From Gemmobacter nectariphilus DSM 15620 (lineage in GTDB: Bacteria > Pseudomonadota > Alphaproteobacteria > Rhodobacterales > Rhodobacteraceae): 64,000 nt of DNA. The notes under the pieces were generated by a model that was not told where the DNA came from, searched no databases, and saw only the letters and a program-made list of their open reading frames with translations. Both the position numbers and the translations under genes were made by a program. The stretch spans positions 651,940-715,939 of the forward strand of contig NZ_KE386949.1 of the NCBI RefSeq assembly GCF_000429765.1, read 5' to 3'. Positions 15,727 to 25,856 of the stretch are shown piece by piece (within the stretch, counting starts at the first letter, position 1; each line of letters begins with the position of its first letter).

Positions 15727-16974
15727 TCAGCCCAGCTTCATGTTGTCGATGCCGATCAGGCGGTCGTAGAGCCAGTAGAGGACCACCACCGCGCCCAGCA
15801 GCAGCGCCGACAGCGCGGCGGCCAGCGACCAGTTCAGCGAATCCTGCATGTGGAAGGCGATGAGGTTCGAGATCAGCTGCCCGCTGGCGCCGCCGACCAG
15901 GGCCGGGGTGATGTAGTAGCCAACCGCCAGGATGAACACCAAGAGCGCCCCGGCCCCGATGCCGGGCAGCGTTTGCGGCAGGTAGATGCGGCGAAAGGCT
16001 GTCCAGGACGTGGCGCCAAGGCTGCGGGCGGCGCGCACATAGGCCGGGTTGATCGTGCGCATCACCGAATAGAGCGGCAGCACCATGAAGGGCAGCAAGA
16101 CATGGGTCATGGCAACGACCGTGCCGGTCTGGTTGTAGATCATCGTCAGCCGGCCATCGTCGGTCAGGATGCCAAGGGCGACCAGCGTGCTGTTGATCAC
16201 CCCCTGCTGTTGCAACAGCACGATCCAGGCCGTCGTGCGCACCAGAAGCGAGGTCCAGAACGGCAGCAGCACGAGGATCATCAGGAGGTTCGACCAGCGC
16301 AGCGGCAGCGTGGCCAGCAGATGCGCGATGGGAAAGGCCAGGATCAGGCACAGGCCGGTGATCGCTGCCGACAGGACAAACGTGCGCAGGAACAGCGGTA
16401 CATAGACTTGCCGTTCGGGCGGGACAGCGGTGATGCTGCCATCGGCCTCGCGCGTCAGGTCAAGGGCGGCCAGGTAGAACCCCGGCGTATAGGCCGAGGA
16501 GGCGGCACGCATCACCGCCCACAGCTCGGGATCGCCCCATTTCGCATCGGCCTTGAGCAAGGAGTCGCGGTAGGGTGGTTGCAGGCCTGCCGCCTTGCGC
16601 CCGGTCGAGGTGAACAGCGAGCGGGTGCCGGGCAGGTCATAGTTCACCCGCGTGCCGACGATGGCGACGGTGCGGGCGGCGGCGGCGTCGCGCAGGTCGG
16701 CGGCCAGGGCGGCAAAGGCGGTCTCGTCCGGTTGCGTGCCGGTCGGTGTCGCGCCGAACCATGCGGTCAGGCGCGGCATGTTGTCGGGAAATGCCGGGTT
16801 GTGGACCGAGCGGTGCAGCATCTGCCCGATCGGCACCAGAAAGGTCACCACCACGAAGATCAGCAAGGGCGCCACCAGCGCAAAGGCACGCCAGCGCGCG
16901 CGGCGATCTGCACGCAGCAAGGCGCGTCTCAGCGGCAGGCCGTCGGCGGTGGTCAGGCTGTCGGTCACGCTCAT
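15727..16974 (-). CDS. ABC transporter permease, PotB type
   Basis: 415 residues from the ATG at 16974, longer than PotB (about 285) because of a periplasmic insert of roughly 120 residues after the first transmembrane helix (about 60-190, containing TFLRSV-distal charged sequence). The remaining helices and the EAA loop NPAYVRAARSLGATSWTAFRRIYLPQTLPG are standard. It forms the membrane channel with the downstream PotC-type subunit. Large inserts of this kind occur in permeases for putrescine-like or opine substrates in alphaproteobacteria. Confidence 0.88.
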   Translation of the reverse strand: MSVTDSLTTADGLPLRRALLRADRRARWRAFALVAPLLIFVVVTFLVPIGQMLHRSVHNPAFPDNMPRLTAWFGATPTGTQPDETAFAALAADLRDAAAARTVAIVGTRVNYDLPGTRSLFTSTGRKAAGLQPPYRDSLLKADAKWGDPELWAVMRAASSAYTPGFYLAALDLTREADGSITAVPPERQVYVPLFLRTFVLSAAITGLCLILAFPIAHLLATLPLRWSNLLMILVLLPFWTSLLVRTTAWIVLLQQQGVINSTLVALGILTDDGRLTMIYNQTGTVVAMTHVLLPFMVLPLYSVMRTINPAYVRAARSLGATSWTAFRRIYLPQTLPGIGAGALLVFILAVGYYITPALVGGASGQLISNLIAFHMQDSLNWSLAAALSALLLGAVVVLYWLYDRLIGIDNMKLG

Positions 16975-16992
16975 GCCAGATCCTGCAAGGGG

Positions 16993-17012
16993 GGGGCGGC
17001 CGGGGCCGCCCC
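16993..17012 (-). terminator. Hairpin between binding-protein and permease genes
   Basis: GGGGCGGC (16993-17000) and GCCGCCCC (17005-17012) pair perfectly with a CGGG loop. A stem here, after a periplasmic binding-protein gene, usually protects its mRNA and lowers expression of the downstream permeases. Confidence 0.6.
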
Positions 17013-17020
17013 GCAAGGTG

Positions 17021-18100
17021 TCAGTTCGCCGCCAGCCAGGCGTTGAACCGCTCGTTCAGTTCGGTGTCATGGTCGGCCCAGAACTCCAGCGAGGAGGCCA
17101 GCGCATTGGTCAGGTTCTCGGGCGAGGTCGGCAGGTGGGGCGACATCGGCACCTTGCCTTCGTTCTTGAACGTGCCGACCAGCGGGGCCGAGGACTTGCG
17201 CGGCGGGCCATAGCTGATCCAGTTGGCGGCAGCGGCCAGCGGCTCGGTCGAGGTGGAGAATTTCACGAACTCCAGCGCGGCTTCCATGTTCGGGGCGCCT
17301 TTCGGGATCACCCAGCCTTCCCATTCAAAGACCTGACCATCCCACATGATCTCGAAGGGCTTGCTGTCGGCCATGGCGGCGTTGAAGATGCGCCCGTTCC
17401 AGGCGATGGTCATGCTGACCTCGCCATCTGCCAGCAGTTGCGGCGGCTGCGAGCCGGCTTCCCAGAACACCGCGTCCTTCTTGATCGTGTCGAGCTTGGC
17501 AAAGGCGCGGTCGACGCCGGCGGGGGTGGCCAGCGTGTCATAGACCTGAGCCGCGGGAACGCCATCGGCCATCAGCGCCATTTCCAGGACGACCTTGGCG
17601 CCTTTCTTGACGCCGCGCTTGCCGGGGAACTTGGCGGTGTCGAAGAAGTCCGCGATGGTCTTTGGCCCGCCGCTGGGGAACTTGCTGGTGTCATAGGCGA
17701 CCACGGTCGAGAACACATCGGTCGGGATCATGCATTCCGACAACGTGCCTTCGATGAAGTCGCTGACCGCCGGGGTGCCATCGGGGGCCGGGGGCAGGGT
17801 GGCGGCGTCGATCACCTCGACCAGGCCTTCGTCGCACAGGCGCACCGCATCGGCGATTTCCACCGAGGCCACGTCGATCGAGACGTTCTTGGCCTCGACC
17901 TGGGCCTTGATCGGGGTGGCGGGGTTGTCGGCATCGACCGAGGTCACCTTGATGCCGGTCTTGGCGGTAAAGGGCTTGTGGTAGGCCTCGATCTGACTGG
18001 CGGTATAGGCGCCGCCCCAGCCCATCACGGTGACTTCCTGCGCAAGGCCGGGCAGGGCAAGGCCCGCCATCGCCGTGGTCAGGACCAGAAGTTTCTTCAT
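17021..18100 (-). CDS. Periplasmic substrate-binding protein, PotD type
   Basis: 359 residues with a signal peptide (KKLLVLTTAMAGLALPGLAQ, residues 2-21). The mature protein opens EVTVMGWGGAYTASQIEAYHKPF and contains VASVEIADAVRLCDEGLVEVID, a layout of group-1/PotD-like extracellular solute-binding proteins. It delivers its ligand to the adjacent permeases. The family binds spermidine, putrescine, thiamine or iron; the pocket cannot be read reliably enough to choose. It lies between the ATPase (31 bp upstream) and the permeases. Confidence 0.88.
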   Translation of the reverse strand: MKKLLVLTTAMAGLALPGLAQEVTVMGWGGAYTASQIEAYHKPFTAKTGIKVTSVDADNPATPIKAQVEAKNVSIDVASVEIADAVRLCDEGLVEVIDAATLPPAPDGTPAVSDFIEGTLSECMIPTDVFSTVVAYDTSKFPSGGPKTIADFFDTAKFPGKRGVKKGAKVVLEMALMADGVPAAQVYDTLATPAGVDRAFAKLDTIKKDAVFWEAGSQPPQLLADGEVSMTIAWNGRIFNAAMADSKPFEIMWDGQVFEWEGWVIPKGAPNMEAALEFVKFSTSTEPLAAAANWISYGPPRKSSAPLVGTFKNEGKVPMSPHLPTSPENLTNALASSLEFWADHDTELNERFNAWLAAN

Positions 18101-18131
18101 CGGTCAGTCTCCCTTGTTGGTATGCTTTGGG

Positions 18132-19235
18132 TCAAACGGGGTCCAGCGCGCGGGCATCCTGGGGCGCCCAGCCGATGCGGATGCGCTCGCCCGGCTCCAG
18201 CCGGCGCTGGCCCTGGGTGTTGCGCGACTTGATGACGAAGTCATCCGATCCGGCGACGCGCAGGCGGGTGCGGAACAGATCGCCCATGTAGACGAATTCC
18301 AGCACCTCGGCGTCGATGGTATGGGCATCGCCCGGCATCATCTCGGGCTTGAACTCCACCCGCTCGGGCCGGATGGACACCAGCGTGCGCTGGCCCTTTT
18401 CGGTGACGTTGACCGGGGTTGCGTCGATCACCTCGCCCGTGGCCAGCCGCACCAGGGCGTGATCGCCCGAAATCTCCTCGACCGTGCCGGGCAGCTTGTT
18501 GTTCTCGCCAATGAACTGGGCGACAAAGCTGTTGACTGGGCGTTCATAGAGATCATCGGGCGCGGCAAGCTGCTGGATGCGGCCATCGTTGAAGACGGCC
18601 ACCCGGTCGGACATGGTCAGCGCCTCGCCCTGATCGTGGGTCACATAGACGACGGTGATGCCAAGGCTTTCGTGCAGGTGCTTGATTTCGAACTGCATAT
18701 GTTCGCGCAGCTGCTTGTCCAGTGCGCCAAGGGGTTCGTCCATCAGGACCAGCTCGGGTTCGAACACCAGGGCGCGGGCCAGCGCGATGCGCTGCTGCTG
18801 GCCGCCCGAAAGCTGGGCGGGGCGGCGGCTGGCAAAGGCGCCCATCTGCACCATGTCCAGCGCGCGGGCGATCTTGGCCTCGCGCTCGGACTTGCCGATG
18901 CCGCGCACCTCGAGCGGAAAGGCCAGGTTCTCGCCCACTGTCATATGGGGAAACAGGGCGTAGTTCTGGAACACCATCCCGATGCCGCGCTTGTGGGGGG
19001 GCACCTGGTTGATGGGCCGGCCGGCCAGACGGATTTCGCCATGTGTCGCCGTTTCGAACCCCGCCAGCATCATCAGGCAGGTGGTCTTGCCGCTGCCCGA
19101 GGGGCCAAGCATGGTCAGGAATTCGCCCTTGCCGATGGCAAGATTGAGGTCCTTCACGACCAGCGTTTCACCGTCATAGCTTTTCTGAACACGTTCGAAT
19201 TCCACGAACGCGCCATCGCGGCCGATGTCTGCCAC
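18132..19235 (-). CDS. ABC transporter ATP-binding protein, PotA type
   Basis: A GTG at 19235 is chosen as start because GGGAG lies 6 nt upstream; the protein is then 367 residues. Walker A is GPSGSGKTT, the signature [15 protein letters not shown], Walker [13 protein letters not shown], and the switch histidine lies in [16 protein letters not shown]-terminal TOBE_2 regulatory domain follows (about 280-365). It is the first gene of the four-gene importer operon and energises uptake. Good evidence for a polyamine/iron-class importer; the ligand is open. Confidence 0.92.
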   Translation of the reverse strand: MADIGRDGAFVEFERVQKSYDGETLVVKDLNLAIGKGEFLTMLGPSGSGKTTCLMMLAGFETATHGEIRLAGRPINQVPPHKRGIGMVFQNYALFPHMTVGENLAFPLEVRGIGKSEREAKIARALDMVQMGAFASRRPAQLSGGQQQRIALARALVFEPELVLMDEPLGALDKQLREHMQFEIKHLHESLGITVVYVTHDQGEALTMSDRVAVFNDGRIQQLAAPDDLYERPVNSFVAQFIGENNKLPGTVEEISGDHALVRLATGEVIDATPVNVTEKGQRTLVSIRPERVEFKPEMMPGDAHTIDAEVLEFVYMGDLFRTRLRVAGSDDFVIKSRNTQGQRRLEPGERIRIGWAPQDARALDPV

Positions 19236-19358
19236 GCATTGCTCCCTGTCTGCGGCCGGTTTCCGGCACTTGTTGGGACCAAGTAAACGGCGCGCTGAAA
19301 CGGATTGCAACCCGTTCCGGCGCGCCAGTTGTCGCAGATCGAGCAGATGCCTGCGTTT

Positions 19359-20399
19359 TCAGCGCCGACGCGAGCGGACCATGCCGACGATGTCGTAGAC
19401 CTGTTCCATGATCGGATGGGCGATGGCATCGGCGCGGTCGGCGCCATGGCCGAGGATCCGGTCGATTTCCGCCGGATCCTGCATCAGCCGGGTCATTTCC
19501 GACGAGATCGGCGCCAGGACCGACACTGCAAGGTCCGCAAGCGCCGGTTTGAACACGCCAAAGCCCTTGCCGCCGAATTCCGCCAGGACCTCGGCCTGCG
19601 ACTTGCCCGACAGGCCGGCGTAGATGTTCACAAGGTTGCGTGCCTCGGCCCGGCCGTCCAGCCCTTCGGGGGTCTCGGGCAGCGGCTCGGGGTCGGTGAC
19701 GGCGCGTTTCAGCTTCTTGGCGATGGCATCGGCATCGTCGGTCAGGTTGATGCGGCTGGCATCCGAGGGGTCGGATTTCGACATCTTCTTGCTGCCATCG
19801 CGCAGGCTCATCACCCGCGTGGCAGCCCCTTCGATCACCGGCTCGGTGATCGGAAAGAAGTTGACGCCATAGTCATGGTTGAACTTGGCCGCGATGTCGC
19901 GGGTCAGTTCCAGGTGCTGCTTCTGATCCTCGCCCACCGGGACATGGGTGGCCTTGTAGGCCAGAATGTCGGCCGCCATCAGCGAGGGATAGGCGAACAG
20001 GCCCAGCGAGGCTGCCTCGGCATCCTTGCCGGCGGTCTTGTCCTTCCACTGGGTCATGCGGCCCATCCAGCCCATCCGCGCGACGCAGTTAAAGACCCAG
20101 GCCAGTTCGGCATGGGCGGTCACCTGGCTTTGGTTGAACAGGATCGAGCGGTCAGGGTCGATGCCGCAGGCGATATAGGCCGCCGTCAGCTCGCGCGTGG
20201 CGTGGCGCAGCTTGGCCGGATCTTGCCAGACGGTGATCGCGTGCATGTCGACGATGCAATAGATCGTCTCGATCCCTTCGTCCTGCTTTTCGGCAAACCG
20301 CTTCAGCGCGCCCAGATAGTTGCCAAGCGTCAACCCGCCCGAAGGCTGGATGCCCGAAAAGACACGGGTTGCGAACTTGGTGGCGGTGGTTTCGGTCAT
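19359..20399 (-). CDS. trpS: Tryptophanyl-tRNA synthetase
   Basis: 346 residues from the ATG at 20399. Class I signatures are in place: the HIGH-equivalent in [14 protein letters not shown] (residues 17-30) and [10 protein letters not shown] near 206. [18 protein letters not shown] and [17 protein letters not shown] are TrpRS-specific. It charges tRNA-Trp in the cytosol. It is divergent from the rhomboid-like gene, with 76 bp between the starts. Confidence 0.96.
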   Translation of the reverse strand: MTETTATKFATRVFSGIQPSGGLTLGNYLGALKRFAEKQDEGIETIYCIVDMHAITVWQDPAKLRHATRELTAAYIACGIDPDRSILFNQSQVTAHAELAWVFNCVARMGWMGRMTQWKDKTAGKDAEAASLGLFAYPSLMAADILAYKATHVPVGEDQKQHLELTRDIAAKFNHDYGVNFFPITEPVIEGAATRVMSLRDGSKKMSKSDPSDASRINLTDDADAIAKKLKRAVTDPEPLPETPEGLDGRAEARNLVNIYAGLSGKSQAEVLAEFGGKGFGVFKPALADLAVSVLAPISSEMTRLMQDPAEIDRILGHGADRADAIAHPIMEQVYDIVGMVRSRRR

Positions 20400-20475
20400 T
20401 CTGGCCTCCGGGGCTGGAAAAGGCATCGCGGGGGGCTTATCGCTCGGGCACCGGCACGTCAACGACGAGGATCAC

Positions 20476-21198
20476 ATGAGCGAGCGCCCCGAGCATATGG
20501 AACCCCCGCTGAACCCGCTGCCCCCGGTGGTCTGGGCGCTGGTGCTGCCCATGATCGTGATCGAGGCGGTGTTGCAGCTGGCGGGCGCCGGGCTGATCGG
20601 CGGGCGCGATGGCGTGGGCTGGCGGCTGATGGTGCTGGAGCGCATGGCCTTTGTGCCCGAACAGCTGGTCTGGATGTGGCAGACGCGGCAGGTCCCGCTG
20701 AACGATCTGGCGCGGCTGGTCGGCTATGCCTTTGTCCATGTCAGCCTGTCGCACGCGGCCTTTGTCGTCGTGTTCGTCATGGCGCTTGGCAAGTTCATCT
20801 CGGACGTGTTCCGCCCCTGGGCTGTCGCAGTGCTGTTCCTGGGATCGGCCATCGGTGCGATGTTGATCTACACGATCGTGCTGTCCTTTGCCCCCGCCCT
20901 GCGGCTGGAAACCGGGCAGATGCTGCCCATCGTCGGTGGCTATCCGGGGGCCTTCGGGCTGATCGGGGCCTTTACCTTTGTGCTGTGGCTGCGGCTGGGG
21001 CAATCGGGCGGATCGACCTGGCGGGCCTTTTCGCTGATCGGCTTCATGATGGCGGTGCGGCTGGTGTTCGGCGTGCTGTTCGGCGGCGGGCCGGACTGGG
21101 TGGCCGACCTTGCCGGCTTTGCCATGGGCTTTGGCCTGGCCTTTGTCGTGGTGCCTGGCGGCCCCGCGCGCCTGCTGGCCCATCTGCGCCAGCGCTAG
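20476..21198 (+). CDS. Rhomboid-fold membrane protein lacking the catalytic dyad
   Basis: 240 residues with about six transmembrane segments, the bacterial rhomboid core size. The TM4 motif normally GxSG is here GYPG (Pro157 in place of the nucleophilic Ser) and the TM6 histidine of HxxGF is Asp211 (DLAGFAMGFG). The usual His/Asn of the L2 region (HxxxN) is also not conserved (VSLSHAAFVVVF). The protein should therefore be proteolytically inactive, like iRhoms, perhaps chaperoning or holding a membrane partner. It pairs divergently with trpS; no partner is evident. Confidence 0.75.
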   Translation: MSERPEHMEPPLNPLPPVVWALVLPMIVIEAVLQLAGAGLIGGRDGVGWRLMVLERMAFVPEQLVWMWQTRQVPLNDLARLVGYAFVHVSLSHAAFVVVFVMALGKFISDVFRPWAVAVLFLGSAIGAMLIYTIVLSFAPALRLETGQMLPIVGGYPGAFGLIGAFTFVLWLRLGQSGGSTWRAFSLIGFMMAVRLVFGVLFGGGPDWVADLAGFAMGFGLAFVVVPGGPARLLAHLRQR

Positions 21199-21214
21199 CG
21201 GGCCACAGGGAACA

Positions 21215-21234
21215 GGGGCCGAAATGTCGGCCCC
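21215..21234. terminator. 8-bp bidirectional hairpin
   Basis: GGGGCCGA (21215-21222) and TCGGCCCC (21227-21234) around AATG, exactly between the stops of the rhomboid-like gene (+) and the 119-residue protein (-). Confidence 0.65.
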
Positions 21235-21594
21235 CTAGTCAGCGTCGCGGATCATGTCGAGCCAGCGTTCCGCCGTCTGCGCGTCGCGGATCCGCAGGGT
21301 GATTTCGCCGCCGCTGGTCATCCGGGCATCGGGGAACTGTTCAAAGACCGTTTCGGGCAGCAATTTGCCGCGCCGCAATTCCGGCTTGCGGATATAGGCC
21401 AGAACCCAGTCGTCATTCGGAACCACGGCAAAGCAATAGTCGCTGTCCCGGAAGACCCGCAGGCTGTTGAGGAATCCCTGTTCATGCGCGGCCATCGACA
21501 GGCCCGCAAGGGCGCCGAAACCGGCAACCAGGGTATCGAAGGCGGCTTTCGCGTCCGATGACGCGATCTCGCCCCGCAAATCGTCGATGTTCAT
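21235..21594 (-). CDS. Hypothetical protein, 119 residues
   Basis: Acidic, soluble, with a predicted mixed alpha/beta pattern: helical N-terminus (LRGEIASSDAKAAFDTLVAGFG), a beta-rich middle (DYCFAVVPNDDWVLAYIRKPEL) and a C-terminal helix (AQTAERWLDMIRDAD). No signal peptide or known motif. It lies 78 bp downstream of rpoD on the same strand and could be read through from it. I do not recognise the family. Codon use resembles the neighbours, so it is probably a native conserved gene. Confidence 0.7.
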   Translation of the reverse strand: MNIDDLRGEIASSDAKAAFDTLVAGFGALAGLSMAAHEQGFLNSLRVFRDSDYCFAVVPNDDWVLAYIRKPELRRGKLLPETVFEQFPDARMTSGGEITLRIRDAQTAERWLDMIRDAD

Positions 21595-21671
21595 GGTCTG
21601 GTGATCCAGGCAAGTTCCGGGTGGATGTCATACCACCCGGAGATCCGGTAGAAGGGCCGGCAGACCCCGAC

Positions 21672-23678
21672 TTACTGATCCAGGAACGAGCGCAGCTTGC
21701 GCGACCGGCTGGGGTGCTTGAGCTTTCGCAGCGCCTTGGCCTCGATCTGGCGGATCCGTTCGCGCGTCACGCTGAACTGCTGGCCGACCTCTTCCAGCGT
21801 GTGATCGGTGTTCATGCCGATGCCAAAGCGCATCCGCAGAACCCGTTCCTCGCGCGGGGTAAGGCTGGCCAGAACGCGGGTCGTGGTTTCCTTCAGGTTT
21901 TCCTGAATGGCCGAATCCAGCGGCAGGATCGCGTTCTTGTCCTCGATGAAATCGCCCAGCTGGCTGTCTTCTTCATCGCCAATCGGGGTTTCAAGGCTGA
22001 TCGGCTCCTTGGCGATCTTCATCACCTTGCGCACCTTCTCCAGCGGCATCTGGAGCTTTTCGGCCAGTTCCTCGGGCGTCGGCTCGCGGCCGATCTCGTG
22101 CAGCATCTGGCGGCTGGTGCGGACCAGCTTGTTGATCGTCTCGATCATGTGGACCGGAATGCGGATCGTGCGCGCCTGGTCCGCGATGGACCGGGTGATC
22201 GCCTGACGGATCCACCAGGTCGCATAGGTCGAGAACTTGTAGCCGCGGCGGTATTCGAACTTGTCCACCGCCTTCATCAGGCCGATGTTGCCTTCCTGGA
22301 TCAGGTCCAGGAACTGCAGCCCGCGGTTGGTGTATTTCTTGGCGATGGAGATCACGAGGCGCAGGTTTGCCTCGACCATTTCCTTCTTGGCCTGGCGGGC
22401 CTCTTTCTCGCCCTTTTGCACCTGGTTCACGATGCGGCGGAATTCGCTGATGTCGACGCCGATATACTGGCCGACCTGCGCCATGTCGTTGCGAAGTTCC
22501 GCCACCTGGGCGGCGGATTTTTCGATCAGCGATTGCCAGCCGCGGCCTGGCTTGCGCGCCATGCGGTCCAGCCAGGTCGGATCCAGTTCATAGCCCTGAT
22601 ATTCGGCGATGAATTCCTGGCGGTTGATGCGCGCCTGATCAGCCAGCTTCACCATGCCCGAGTTGATCGACATGATCCGGCGGTTGATGCCGTAGAGCTG
22701 GTCGATCAGCGCCTCGATCCGGTTGTTGTGCAGATGCAGCTCGTTCACCAGCGTGACGATTTCAGAGCGCAGCTTTTGATAGGCCGCCTCGTCCGCGGCC
22801 GAGAACTTGCTGGTTTCCGACAGGGTCGCGGTCATCCGCAGGCGCTGCATCTCGGCCAGCTTAACGTAATCGCGCGCGATGATGTCCAGCGTGTCCAGCA
22901 CCTTGGGCTTGAGCGCGGCTTCCATCGCGGCCAGCGACATGTTCGACGCATCATCGTCGTCATCGTCGTCGTCCGACCGCATCAGCGGGTTGCCGTCGGC
23001 GTCCAGCTCGGGCTCGTTGCCGCTGCGGCGGGGGGCCGCGGGCGTCGAGCTTGCAGAAACCTCGATCCCGTCCAGATCGGGGCCGTCCATGTCGCCTTCG
23101 CCATCGACCGAGCGCCCGAAGGTCGCTTCAAGGTCGATCACGTCGCGCAGCAGGATTTCCTCGTTCAGAAGTTCGTCGCGCCAGATGGTGATGGCCTGAA
23201 AGGTCAGCGGGCTTTCGCACAGCCCGGCGATCATGGTGTTCCGGCCAGCCTCGATCCGCTTGGCGATGGCGATCTCGCCCTCGCGCGACAGCAGTTCGAC
23301 CGAGCCCATCTCGCGCAGATACATGCGGACAGGGTCGTCGGTGCGGTCCAGCGTTTCCGACTGCACGCCCGCAATCGCGATCTCGCGCGAGCCAGAGCCG
23401 GTTTCCACCAGCTCGCCCGCCTGGGCGCCTTCGCCTTCTTCGGCCTCTTCTTCCTCGATGACGTTGATGCCCATTTCGGACAGCATCGACATCACATCCT
23501 CGATCTGCTCGGACGACACCTGATCCTGCGGCAGGACGGTGTTCAGCTGGTCGATGGTGATGTAACCCCGCTCACGCGCATCGGCGATCATCTTGCGGAC
23601 GGCGGCCTGGCTCATGTCCAGGGTGATCTCGGCGTCCTGCTCGGCCGGTTTGACGTCGTCGGTGTCCTTCATCGCCAT
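21672..23678 (-). CDS. rpoD: RNA polymerase primary sigma factor
   Basis: 668 residues from the ATG at 23678 (GGGAGC upstream). Region 1.1 includes [20 protein letters not shown], followed by an acidic spacer (two Asp/Glu-rich runs), region 1.2 ([30 protein letters not shown] in short), region 2 with [17 protein letters not shown], region 3, and region 4 with [27 protein letters not shown]. These are the housekeeping sigma-70 domains for -10 and -35 recognition. It follows dnaG by 96 bp, the conserved macromolecular-synthesis arrangement without rpsU. Confidence 0.97.
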   Translation of the reverse strand: MAMKDTDDVKPAEQDAEITLDMSQAAVRKMIADARERGYITIDQLNTVLPQDQVSSEQIEDVMSMLSEMGINVIEEEEAEEGEGAQAGELVETGSGSREIAIAGVQSETLDRTDDPVRMYLREMGSVELLSREGEIAIAKRIEAGRNTMIAGLCESPLTFQAITIWRDELLNEEILLRDVIDLEATFGRSVDGEGDMDGPDLDGIEVSASSTPAAPRRSGNEPELDADGNPLMRSDDDDDDDDASNMSLAAMEAALKPKVLDTLDIIARDYVKLAEMQRLRMTATLSETSKFSAADEAAYQKLRSEIVTLVNELHLHNNRIEALIDQLYGINRRIMSINSGMVKLADQARINRQEFIAEYQGYELDPTWLDRMARKPGRGWQSLIEKSAAQVAELRNDMAQVGQYIGVDISEFRRIVNQVQKGEKEARQAKKEMVEANLRLVISIAKKYTNRGLQFLDLIQEGNIGLMKAVDKFEYRRGYKFSTYATWWIRQAITRSIADQARTIRIPVHMIETINKLVRTSRQMLHEIGREPTPEELAEKLQMPLEKVRKVMKIAKEPISLETPIGDEEDSQLGDFIEDKNAILPLDSAIQENLKETTTRVLASLTPREERVLRMRFGIGMNTDHTLEEVGQQFSVTRERIRQIEAKALRKLKHPSRSRKLRSFLDQ

Positions 23679-23774
23679 GGATGCTCCCTGGATAGCCGGT
23701 GGGGCGAATCGAATCACCGAATCGCCCGTCTCCAATCTGACACTCAATACCGCGAATCACGGGAAGTGAAAGCC

Positions 23775-25697
23775 TCAGTGGCGCTTCTTCACCCAGACCT
23801 GTCTGTCTATGAGGCTTTGCAGATACCCTGACATGGCTGCGCGGTCTTCTCCCAGATCGCTCGAATCGTCATTGCTCACTCGTCCTGCGCGATTTACCGC
23901 CTCGGCCGCCTGTCCCAGCCGCCACGTCAGCCCTTCGTCGGCCAGCGCCTCCATCTCCTCGACACCTTCCGCGATTTCGCGCCGGGCCGCGCGGCGGGCC
24001 TCGAGCTTGGCGAATTCTTCGGCCAGGCACAGCCGGGCAAGGGCAGCATCCTCGGGGTTGCGAACGGCAGGGACGATCTGCACATGGGGAAGCGCGCGCA
24101 GGGTTTCAAGTTCCTGCCCCGCCATCGCCTGCAAGGTTGCGGCCGGATCGGGCGCATGGGCGGCCCGCAGCAGCGCGGTGCGCAAGGTGGCATGGCCAGG
24201 GTCGGCGCAGTCCATCCGCTCCAGCGCGCTGTCGAATGTATCGACCAGCTCGGGATGCAGCGCCAGCAGCGCCAGGACCACCGCCTCGCGCAGCCGATCC
24301 TCGACCGTCTCGCCGGAACCTGCCAGCAGCGAGGCGCGGGTCGAGGGCAGGGGGGCGGCCTTGACCTTTTGCTGCCACTGGCGCGGCACGAACCCGCGCG
24401 GGGCCCGCACGCCGGTGCCGAACAGCTCTTCGCGCAGGCGCTTCATCTCGGCGCCGTAATGCGCGCGGATCGACGGATCGGCAATCCGGGCCAGCGCGGT
24501 GCGCAGCCGCTTGTCCAATGCGGCGCGGCGTTCGGGGCTGTCAAAGACCTGACCTTCGGTCTCGCGCTGCCACAGCAGCCGCACCATGGGCTGCGCCCCG
24601 TCCAGCACGCGCTGGAACGCGCCGGCCCCTTCGGCCTTGATCAGATCGTCCGGGTCCATCCCGCCCGGCATCACCGCAAAGCGCAGGCCCTTGCCGGCCT
24701 CCAGCAAGGGCAGCGCCAGGTCGATCACCCGCAGCGCCGCCCGCATCCCCGCCGCATCGCCATCCAGCGCGATCACCGGCTCGTCATGGATGCGCCACAT
24801 CAGGCGCAGCTGATCTTCGGTGACAGCCGTGCCCAGCGGGGCGACCGCGCCGCGAAAACCCGCCTCGGACAAGGCGATCACGTCCATGTAGCCCTCGGCC
24901 ACCACCAAGGGCAGACCCTTGCCCGCCGCCTCGCGCGCAGGGCCGATGTTGAACAGGTTCCGCCCCTTGTCGAACAGCGTCGTTTCCGGCCCGTTCAGGT
25001 ATTTCGCCCGCGCATTCGGATCGAGCGAGCGGCCACCCAGGCTGATCGCCCGCCCACGGCCATCGCGGATCGGAAAGATCACCCGGCCGCGGAACCGGTC
25101 ATAGGGCGCCCCGCCATCGTCGGGCTTGATCGCAAGGCCTGCCTCGATCAGCAGATCGGGCGCAATCCCCTTGGCCCCCAGCGCCTGCACCAGCCCGGTG
25201 CGCTGATCGGGCGCCCAGCCGATCTGCCAGCGGTCCTGCGCTGCCTCGGTCAGCCGGCGCCGCGCCAGATAGTCCCGCGCCACGCTGCCCGACCCGGATC
25301 GCAGCATCATGCGGTAATGCTGGACGGCGGCCTCCACCACCTCGGCCAGCTTCGTGCGCCGGTCTTGAACCTCGGCCGCCCTGGGGTCGCGCGCGGGCAT
25401 CGGCATTCCAGCCTCGCGGGCCAGGATCTCCACCGCTTCCATGAAGCCGACGTTCTCGGTTTCCTTCACAAAGGAAATCGCGTCGCCCTTGGCGTGGCAG
25501 CCAAAGCAGTAGTAGAACCCCTTGCGGTCATCGACGTGAAACGAGGCGCTCTTTTCCTGATGGAACGGGCAGGGCGCCCACATGTCGCCCTTGGCCTGAT
25601 TGGATTTGCGCATGTCCCAGATGACCTTGCGCCCGACCACCTGGGTCAGGGAAAGGCGGTTGCGCAGCTCGTCAAGGAATCCGGGGGGCAGGCTCAT
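23775..25697 (-). CDS. dnaG: DNA primase
   Basis: 640 residues. The N-terminal CHC2 zinc ribbon is intact (CPFHQEK ... YYCFGCHAKGD, residues about 43-70). The TOPRIM core has VVAEGYMDVIAL with the catalytic glutamate and the acidic DGDAAGMRA. A C-terminal helicase-binding region follows from about 470. It makes RNA primers at the replication fork together with DnaB. It precedes rpoD on the minus strand. Confidence 0.96.
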   Translation of the reverse strand: MSLPPGFLDELRNRLSLTQVVGRKVIWDMRKSNQAKGDMWAPCPFHQEKSASFHVDDRKGFYYCFGCHAKGDAISFVKETENVGFMEAVEILAREAGMPMPARDPRAAEVQDRRTKLAEVVEAAVQHYRMMLRSGSGSVARDYLARRRLTEAAQDRWQIGWAPDQRTGLVQALGAKGIAPDLLIEAGLAIKPDDGGAPYDRFRGRVIFPIRDGRGRAISLGGRSLDPNARAKYLNGPETTLFDKGRNLFNIGPAREAAGKGLPLVVAEGYMDVIALSEAGFRGAVAPLGTAVTEDQLRLMWRIHDEPVIALDGDAAGMRAALRVIDLALPLLEAGKGLRFAVMPGGMDPDDLIKAEGAGAFQRVLDGAQPMVRLLWQRETEGQVFDSPERRAALDKRLRTALARIADPSIRAHYGAEMKRLREELFGTGVRAPRGFVPRQWQQKVKAAPLPSTRASLLAGSGETVEDRLREAVVLALLALHPELVDTFDSALERMDCADPGHATLRTALLRAAHAPDPAATLQAMAGQELETLRALPHVQIVPAVRNPEDAALARLCLAEEFAKLEARRAARREIAEGVEEMEALADEGLTWRLGQAAEAVNRAGRVSNDDSSDLGEDRAAMSGYLQSLIDRQVWVKKRH

Positions 25698-25730
25698 GCC
25701 ACCGATATAGCCCTCTGCGCGGGGAATTGC

Positions 25731-25762
25731 ACCGTTTCATCTGTCCTGAAATATCCTCGGGC
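25731..25762 (-). repeat. Dispersed GG(A)TATTT element, copy 5
   Basis: Read on the minus strand: CCCGAGGATATTTCAG then GACAGATGAAACGG, in the 159-bp gap between dnaG and lldD. Nothing else was seen in that gap except GC-rich inverted repeats at 25805-25850. Confidence 0.5.
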
Positions 25763-25856
25763 AGGTCTGGAAGGGCAGACAGCCCTTCCAGCGGCGCGCG
25801 GGGCCGTCCCTGCGGCGCCGGCGGGGCCTCGATGGCCCCGCCGGCGCCAACTACCC

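Noticed and set aside
23775..25697. rpsU upstream of dnaG as in enterobacterial macromolecular-synthesis operons
   Set aside because: The gene upstream of dnaG is lldD after a 159-bp gap; no S21-like ORF was seen there.
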